A stretch of 6,926 nucleotides of DNA from an uncultured Bacteroides sp. (GTDB taxonomy: Bacteria; Bacteroidota; Bacteroidia; Bacteroidales; Bacteroidaceae), in the NCBI GenBank assembly GCA_947071285.1, contig CAMTFK010000239.1, positions 1 through 6,926 of the forward strand. The letters are read 5' to 3'. The position numbers and the translations under genes are program-made. The stretch's first letter is position 1, and the number at the start of each line of letters is the position of its first letter. This document shows positions 1-5,093 of this stretch, in pieces. The notes beneath the pieces were generated by a model. The model did no database searches. It was given only the letters and a program-made list of their open reading frames with translations, and was not told the DNA's origin.

Positions 1-173
1 GGGTCGTAACTAACCCACATTGCACGGCTACCCGTTATAACTTCAGTAGGCAGAGGCGGCAACTCCTCTTCCGTCTGATTGCCATTGTTCACTTCAACGA
101 CGGGGTCATTATCCGAGCAGGCAACTATGGCCAGCAGACAAAACAGCCCCAGTATTATATAATGTTTCTTCAT
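1..173 (-). CDS. Partial surface lipoprotein, N-terminus only (unidentified PUL lipoprotein)
   Basis: This open frame starts at an ATG (171-173) and runs off the low-coordinate edge after 57 complete codons plus two bases (CC, so residue 58 is Pro). Residues 1-18 form a lipoprotein signal peptide: a Lys-Lys-His start, a hydrophobic core, and the lipobox I16-V17-A18-C19. The residues after the cysteine, S-D-N-D, are acidic, as in Bacteroidetes lipoproteins exported to the outer face of the outer membrane. Residues 24-45 are a polar, Glu- and Pro-rich linker. A mature domain seems to begin near residue 47 with TGSRAMWVSYDP. That opening could be the first beta strand of a TIM-barrel hydrolase (an 'RxxWV' start is seen in GH10-like families), but this is a guess from a dozen residues. 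It lies 80 nt after a SusD gene on the same strand, which is the usual place for a surface glycan-binding protein or surface glycanase. Lipoprotein call firm; function unknown. Confidence 0.8.
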   Translation of the reverse strand, partial: MKKHYIILGLFCLLAIVACSDNDPVVEVNNGNQTEEELPPLPTEVITGSRAMWVSYD

Positions 174-174
174 T

Positions 175-181
175 TCTTTCG
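175..181 (-). promoter_or_regulatory. Possible translation initiation element of the partial lipoprotein
   Basis: On the coding strand the ATG at 173 is preceded by CGAAAGAA, and before that by a run of seven A (182-188 region). The same CGAAAGA heptamer stands directly before the start of the upstream SusD gene. There is no GGAGG-type Shine-Dalgarno sequence. Bacteroidetes commonly initiate on A-rich, weakly structured leaders, and this fits. The shared heptamer supports both chosen starts, but its role is inferred. Confidence 0.3.
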
Positions 182-241
182 TTTTTTTATTCTATAAACA
201 TCCGTTCTATGCAAGAATATCCTATCACTATTCATCAGCAT

Positions 242-266
242 TCCGGTTGTGGGTTACCACCCCGGA
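242..266 (-). other. Possible imperfect hairpin spanning the SusD stop codon
   Basis: In the transcript, UCCGG (266-262) can pair with CCGGA (246-242), and inside this GUGG (260-257) can pair with CCAC (252-249). A 1x2 internal loop separates the two stems. The four-base apical loop (256-253) holds the TAA stop codon of the SusD gene. No U tract follows, so this is not a standard intrinsic terminator. It could be a small mRNA-stabilising or processing structure at the gene boundary, or chance. Its stability was not calculated. Confidence 0.3.
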
Positions 267-1975
267 TTCTGCTCCAAATTAGGATTCTTAGATTTTTCAC
301 TCTGCGGAATCGGGAAGAAATACATCTTATCATCCCAACTTCTTTCTTTTACCTTACGTTCATACGTATAAGTATCATCCCCATTCTTCGTAATCTTCAT
401 TTCAACAATGTTCTTGAAATGTTTGTCACCCTCCTTCCAACGACGTACATCCCAAAAACGATGTCCTTCAAAGGCCAATTCTACCATACGTTCATTCTGA
501 TATTTCTTCCAGAAAGCATCATTGGTCATCCCTTGAGGGAATCCGGGCATCTCGGCACGCGTACGAACTACTTTGATAGCATCCACAGCCGAAGTTGTAA
601 ATTCACTATCCGTTGCATACGGACTACCCAGATACTTATATACAGCTTCCGCATAATTCAAATAGAACTCTCCAAAACGGAATGTAATCCATGAATGATA
701 GGTCTTTGAAGCTGTACCGGCACGTAAGTCTACTGCCGTCTGACAATACTTCTTCAGATAATAGCCAGTCGGAGTTCCGCCACTCAAAGGCTCCGCATTT
801 AGTCCGCCCTGATAGGTTTGCAGAGGAACAGTATTCCAGTTAGGCCACTTTTCGTCCCCATTCTTGGCAATAGTCAGATAGAAACGAGGGTCGCGGTTGG
901 TATAATAAGGATTAGCAGGATCATAGTTATCCAACTCGTCCGGACGCAACCCTGTATCCTTCATCTCATACGCATCCACCAGTGTCTGTGTGGGACAGTT
1001 TCCACCTTTACAATTTTCCAACCCTACCGGGAAGTTATATCCCTCAAAAGAATTAGTGGTAGTAGTGGCACGACGGAGAAAAATCAATTCATTAGTAGCG
1101 TCATTGTAATTGTCCTTGCTCCAAAGTGATGAATAATCCTCCACTAAGAGTTTTGCCTTTTCAGCAAACCCATTACTGTCATCTAAAATTTCCTTATTGG
1201 CTTTAGCTGCACGATACCACAGTTCTCTATTATCAGTCGGATTAAATAAAGGACTTGCCGCATACAATGCTGCACGAGCTTTCAAGGCCAATACCGTTTT
1301 ACGGTTGGCACGTCCTGTTTCCGCCGGACTACTAGGCAATGCCATATCTCCCAGTTTACTGTAATCGACGATAATCTTATCTTTTATATCATCACATTCG
1401 GCTATGATATAATCAAAAATCTCCTGTGCCGGTCTGCGCGATAACGTATTCGATTCTTCAGCTGTTAATATATGGTCGCTAAACGGCACATCTCCATATT
1501 GCCGTACCAAGTTAAAGTAGAAATATGCACGAAGGAAACGTACCTCATACTGGTAATTGGTATAGCGGAACATCTGTTGTGCATAATCACTGTTCAAAGC
1601 CAACTCGGGAAATGTCAGTCCGGTAAACTTCTCCAGATATAAATTACAATTGGCTATCCCTTCATAACAGGACGTCCACATGCTACTTTTAGCATTCGAC
1701 GGACTCCAAGAACCATTGTAAAAGTCTTCAATCTGATTTCCCGAATAAGCATATTCGGACTCATCGGTAGCAGAACCAAGAATTGCCCCGCTATAGTTTC
1801 CAAAGTCCACATCCATGGACAAATAGATATTTGTTATCAGCCCTCCTACATTACCGAAGTTGAGCTTCACAAAATCCTCATCATAATTATTGTACTCATG
1901 ATATTCCATCTTATCTGAGCAGGAACCGAGTGCGGCTACACACATCATTCCGTAGATAATGTTTTTCAGTTTCAT
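254..1975 (-). CDS. SusD/RagB-family glycan-binding outer-membrane lipoprotein (complete)
   Basis: SusD-family protein of 573 aa, within the usual family range. It should sit on the cell surface as the lid of the SusC-like barrel encoded just upstream, and bind incoming oligosaccharide. Residues 1-18 are a lipoprotein signal with lipobox L16-G17-S18-C19, followed by S-D-K-M-E, a typical acidic surface-export context. The N-terminal SusD-like domain includes the helix RFLRAYFYFNLVRQYGDVPF (147-165) and a second TPR-type helix ending AALYAASPLFN (235-245). The C-terminal SusD_RagB domain includes RFGEFYLNYAEAVYKY (433-448), ERMVELAFEGHRFWDVRRW (495-513) and the terminal NPGW (570-573), a family hallmark. 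Cysteines C322 and C327 (NCKGGNC) are close enough to form a disulfide. The ATG at 1975 is preceded by CGAAAGA and lies 21 nt after the SusC stop, so co-transcription and translational coupling are likely. The family is certain; the ligand cannot be read from the sequence. Confidence 0.97.
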   Translation of the reverse strand: MKLKNIIYGMMCVAALGSCSDKMEYHEYNNYDEDFVKLNFGNVGGLITNIYLSMDVDFGNYSGAILGSATDESEYAYSGNQIEDFYNGSWSPSNAKSSMWTSCYEGIANCNLYLEKFTGLTFPELALNSDYAQQMFRYTNYQYEVRFLRAYFYFNLVRQYGDVPFSDHILTAEESNTLSRRPAQEIFDYIIAECDDIKDKIIVDYSKLGDMALPSSPAETGRANRKTVLALKARAALYAASPLFNPTDNRELWYRAAKANKEILDDSNGFAEKAKLLVEDYSSLWSKDNYNDATNELIFLRRATTTTNSFEGYNFPVGLENCKGGNCPTQTLVDAYEMKDTGLRPDELDNYDPANPYYTNRDPRFYLTIAKNGDEKWPNWNTVPLQTYQGGLNAEPLSGGTPTGYYLKKYCQTAVDLRAGTASKTYHSWITFRFGEFYLNYAEAVYKYLGSPYATDSEFTTSAVDAIKVVRTRAEMPGFPQGMTNDAFWKKYQNERMVELAFEGHRFWDVRRWKEGDKHFKNIVEMKITKNGDDTYTYERKVKERSWDDKMYFFPIPQSEKSKNPNLEQNPGW

Positions 1976-1982
1976 TCTTTCG
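1976..1982 (-). promoter_or_regulatory. Possible translation initiation element of the complete SusD gene
   Basis: The coding strand reads AAAGCGAAAGA directly before the ATG at 1975, within the 21-nt gap after the SusC stop codon. The CGAAAGA heptamer is the same as before the lipoprotein start at 173. It is purine-rich but is not a canonical Shine-Dalgarno sequence. It supports this ATG as the start; the ribosome-binding role is inferred. Confidence 0.3.
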
Positions 1983-1996
1983 CTTTGTTTTTATGA

Positions 1997-4900
1997 TTAA
2001 AAACCAATCGTAACACCGACTACTACACTCTTATTCAGCGGAGTCGCTACACCATAACATTCCGGATCTGTCACATCAATATGATCTGAACAGAACAAGT
2101 CTGTTCCTCTGACATATAACTTGGCACTCCCCAATATCTTAGTCTTCTTCATCCATTCTTCCGGAAATCTGTAATACACCTCCGCGTTACGTAACTTCAA
2201 GAATGACCGGTCCGCCAACCAAACGGTATTAGCCTGATAGTTATTGGCATTACTCTGTGAACTCAAACGAGGATATTTGGCATTTTGATTTTCCGGTGTC
2301 CAACGATTCTCATAATAATGAGTAGAAAGTGTCGTATTATTTATCAACGGCCAAAACATACTCTTCGTATTCAAGACAGCAGAATAGTTACCTGTTCCCT
2401 GAAACATTACATCTACTCCAATCCCTTTCCATTCGGCTCCCAAATGGAAAGAATAATAAATTTCTGGAGCCGTCGTACTATAACCGATAGCTGTTTTATC
2501 ATTGGCATCAATGATTCCGTCTCCATTCACATCTTTATATTTTATGTCTCCCGGCACTACCGTACTAAAGTTTTGCGGAAGGCTGTTTGCTATATCTTCT
2601 TTATCCTTGAAGAAACCTTCAGCTATCATTCCATACACTTGCCCCAACCGATTTCCCGTTTGCACAAGATTATTATATAAACGCGGTTCTTCCAGTTGCT
2701 CCTTAATTTCATTCTTATTCCAAGCAAAATTACCGCCAAGGTTGAACACTACGTCTCCTATCCGTTTCGTATAGTTAAGTCCTAGTTCCACGCCATAGCT
2801 ATCAACGATCCCGGCATTCTCGAACGGAGCATCTACGCCCAACACATCGGTATATTTTCCTTCGGAAGAGACCCAAATATCTTTTCTCCGTTGGTAATAG
2901 CCTTCTGCCGTCACGTCCAGTCCATTGAACAACACGGCATCAACACCAACATTGTATTTATACGCTTTCTCATGTGTCGAATTAGCAGTTGCCAGGCGCC
3001 CGATAATAGTACTTCCGAATTCAGAATCGTAACTACTGTTAAACTTATATTGCGTACCGGTAGTCGTATAAATCTGATCCCAATAGTCATATACGGTAGT
3101 ACTTCCGTCTTTAGGCAGATAATCAACATTGATCACTCCAAACGAAGCGCGCAATTTCAGGAAGTTCACCCAAGACACATCTTTCAACCATTTTTCTTCC
3201 GAAAGCACCCAAGCAGCAGAAATGGTAGGCGAGAAAGCCCATTTATGCCCCGGTGCCAATAAACTGGAGGCCGAGCCAACCAATGCCAGATCCAAATAAT
3301 AGCGATTAGAGAAGCCTACATGATTATACCAGGAAACATTTTGCCGATAAATAGTGGTATTCAGACCGTATGAATCACGATATTCATAATCCCATTTCAA
3401 TTGAGAATACACATCCCACTTTTGGAACGAGCGATTATAATCTACACTACCTGCAAAGTTAAATTGGCGCGCCCAGTTGTCAATACCTGCACCCGAACCC
3501 ATTTCACTGGATTCGCCACCTGAAATGGCAGTATAAAACGGACCGTTAGTTGTCCAGCTTGTTGCATAACCGGCATACGTATAAGTCTTGCTATGATCTT
3601 CCAGAATATTGGAATAGTTGTCATAAGCTAAACGAAAGTTAGCTCCCAATCCTTTCAGCAAACCAGACAAATCTTGTGACAAGGTAAGGTCGGCAAACAA
3701 ACTGCGAGAGTGTCCTTTAGAATAAGCAGCTCCCTGCGATTGTGCGACAGGATTCGATGTTCCCGCCCAAGTAGTACTTCCTCCCCAACTGTCATCTTCC
3801 GTACGAACCGGAAAAGCTGCAGAAGGAATCGAATAAATCATATCCCATAGGTTAACCGAAGCCCCCGGAATCCGAGATTCGGACAAGGTACCGAGAAGAT
3901 TCAACTTCAATTTGGTAGTGGCGGTTAAATCAATATCCAGATTTGTACGCAAATTAGCACGTGAATACATATTCTGTGTAGAATATCCGTCATTTGCATT
4001 CGGGGTTTTGATAAACCCTTTGTCTGTTAATAAATTCGCCATAGTATAGTAGCGGAACTTTGCTCCTCCCCCACGGAATTCGATCGTATATTTATTAGAA
4101 ACTCCTCTGTCTTTAAAGGTTTCATCAATCCAGTTCACATTAGGATAGAGATAAGGGTACATACGGGAAGCCCCTCCACTGCCTACTCCATTACGGAAAG
4201 CATCGACTTCTTCCGGAGTATACCGAGCTCCCAAACCTTCATATCCACGCGCTTCATTCACTGCAGAAGCATACGTAGCCGCATCCACAAATTCCGGACG
4301 TCGAGACTGTGTGTTAATGATATGATCATACGTAAAGGTTATCTCTTTTGTTTTGTACTTACCACGCTTCGTCGTAATCAAGATCGCACCGTTCACTCCT
4401 TTGTATCCGTACAATGCCACAGCCGCGGCATCTTTCAGGATGGAAACGGATTCTACTTCTTCCGGACTCACCAAGCTCATGTCTCGTTCCAAACCGTCAA
4501 CCAGCACAAGCGGTGTACTACTTGACAAGCTCTGCAAACCACGTACATAAAAGGTAGGATCTGCCATTAACCCGGTACTGGCCGCATTCTGCAAAGTAGT
4601 AAGGCCCAATCCATATCCATATAAAGAATTGGATATATTCCGGGAAGACCGCTTATTAAACTCTTCATTATAGGTGGTAGAAACTGCTGCCGTTGATTCA
4701 TGACGATTGAATGTCCGGTTAGCTCCCACATCAATAGTCTGAGCTGCATATCCCATCACAATGGTCATCGGACCATCAGTCTTTGCCACAACTGTGGTAG
4801 AGCCTTTGTCGACAGAAACGACACTCAAACGTTGTCCTTTCTCGACCGCAATCTCGAATTTACCATCTTTATCAGTTTCAACCCGGGTCTCCACTGCGCC

Positions 4901-5047
4901 ACCTTCCACATTAACGGACGCTCCATAGACTGGGTTTCCCGATTTATCAACAACAATACCTATAATGTTGTTGTCTGTATTCTGTGCTCTGACCGGAATG
5001 CTCAAACAAACCAGTAAAGCCAGTATCAGAATCTTATTTTTTCTCAT
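1997..5047 (-). CDS. SusC/RagA-family TonB-dependent outer-membrane glycan transporter (complete)
   Basis: Complete SusC-like transporter of 1016 aa that should import oligosaccharides across the outer membrane using TonB-ExbBD energy. Domains from the ATG at 5047: Sec signal peptide 1-21 (cleavage likely after VRA, before Q22); carboxypeptidase-D-like regulatory domain about 27-100 (IIGIVVDKSGNPVYGASV); a TonB-box-like stretch near 103-111; plug domain about 130-230 with the SusC signatures PLVLVDGLERD (179-189) and SILKDAAAVALYGYKGVNGA (202-221); then the 22-strand-type barrel to the end. A calcium-loop-like DVNGDGIIDAND lies at 839-850. The protein ends VVVGVTIGF, with a terminal aromatic as expected for Bam-dependent barrels. 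There is no STN domain, so signalling through an anti-sigma factor is not suggested. An in-frame TTG at 5056 would add three residues (M-I-Y) but lies in a palindrome; ATG followed by R-K-N-K gives a normal signal peptide. It pairs with the SusD gene 21 nt downstream. Substrate unknown. Confidence 0.97.
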   Translation of the reverse strand: MRKNKILILALLVCLSIPVRAQNTDNNIIGIVVDKSGNPVYGASVNVEGGAVETRVETDKDGKFEIAVEKGQRLSVVSVDKGSTTVVAKTDGPMTIVMGYAAQTIDVGANRTFNRHESTAAVSTTYNEEFNKRSSRNISNSLYGYGLGLTTLQNAASTGLMADPTFYVRGLQSLSSSTPLVLVDGLERDMSLVSPEEVESVSILKDAAAVALYGYKGVNGAILITTKRGKYKTKEITFTYDHIINTQSRRPEFVDAATYASAVNEARGYEGLGARYTPEEVDAFRNGVGSGGASRMYPYLYPNVNWIDETFKDRGVSNKYTIEFRGGGAKFRYYTMANLLTDKGFIKTPNANDGYSTQNMYSRANLRTNLDIDLTATTKLKLNLLGTLSESRIPGASVNLWDMIYSIPSAAFPVRTEDDSWGGSTTWAGTSNPVAQSQGAAYSKGHSRSLFADLTLSQDLSGLLKGLGANFRLAYDNYSNILEDHSKTYTYAGYATSWTTNGPFYTAISGGESSEMGSGAGIDNWARQFNFAGSVDYNRSFQKWDVYSQLKWDYEYRDSYGLNTTIYRQNVSWYNHVGFSNRYYLDLALVGSASSLLAPGHKWAFSPTISAAWVLSEEKWLKDVSWVNFLKLRASFGVINVDYLPKDGSTTVYDYWDQIYTTTGTQYKFNSSYDSEFGSTIIGRLATANSTHEKAYKYNVGVDAVLFNGLDVTAEGYYQRRKDIWVSSEGKYTDVLGVDAPFENAGIVDSYGVELGLNYTKRIGDVVFNLGGNFAWNKNEIKEQLEEPRLYNNLVQTGNRLGQVYGMIAEGFFKDKEDIANSLPQNFSTVVPGDIKYKDVNGDGIIDANDKTAIGYSTTAPEIYYSFHLGAEWKGIGVDVMFQGTGNYSAVLNTKSMFWPLINNTTLSTHYYENRWTPENQNAKYPRLSSQSNANNYQANTVWLADRSFLKLRNAEVYYRFPEEWMKKTKILGSAKLYVRGTDLFCSDHIDVTDPECYGVATPLNKSVVVGVTIGF

Positions 5048-5053
5048 ATAAAT

Positions 5054-5068
5054 CAATATTCAATATTG
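5054..5068. repeat. 15-bp palindrome in the leader of the SusC-like gene
   Basis: The sequence CAATATTCAATATTG is a perfect inverted repeat of two 7-bp arms around one central base (5061). It is also a tandem CAATATT duplication followed by G. It lies in the 46-nt gap between the upstream SusD stop and the SusC-like ATG, ending 6 nt before that ATG. A one-base spacer rules out a perfect full-length RNA hairpin, so a dimeric protein-binding site is the more plausible role. All-AT-plus-CAA composition makes chance occurrence quite possible. Confidence 0.5.
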
Positions 5069-5093
5069 TTTTAATCTATTTCGCTGTCTCACA

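Noticed and set aside
174..253. Promoter for the downstream lipoprotein
   Set aside because: TATTCTTG only partly matches the Bacteroides -7 element and there is no TTTG at the expected -33 distance.
242..266. Rho-independent terminator after the SusD gene
   Set aside because: The stems are short and imperfect, the loop contains the stop codon, and no U tract follows.
209..694. Plus-strand open frame of 161 codons
   Set aside because: It lies opposite the 3' part of the complete SusD gene, has no signal peptide or recognisable domain, and its composition follows from reading that gene's antisense strand.
818..1129. Plus-strand open frame of 103 codons inside the SusD gene
   Set aside because: Fully antisense to conserved SusD sequence; no family features or initiation context.
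2285..3262. Several plus-strand open frames of 90-131 codons
   Set aside because: All are antisense to the SusC barrel, overlap each other in different frames and show low-complexity Ile/Arg/Ser-rich translations typical of shadow frames.
4322..5017. Plus-strand open frames of 65-105 codons opposite the SusC plug
   Set aside because: Antisense to the highly conserved plug and regulatory domains; no independent coding signal. An antisense RNA near this end is known in some Bacteroides PULs, but I saw no convincing promoter for one.
5048..5056. TTG at 5056 as the SusC start
   Set aside because: It adds only M-I-Y, sits inside a palindrome, and the ATG at 5047 gives a standard signal peptide beginning M-R-K-N-K.
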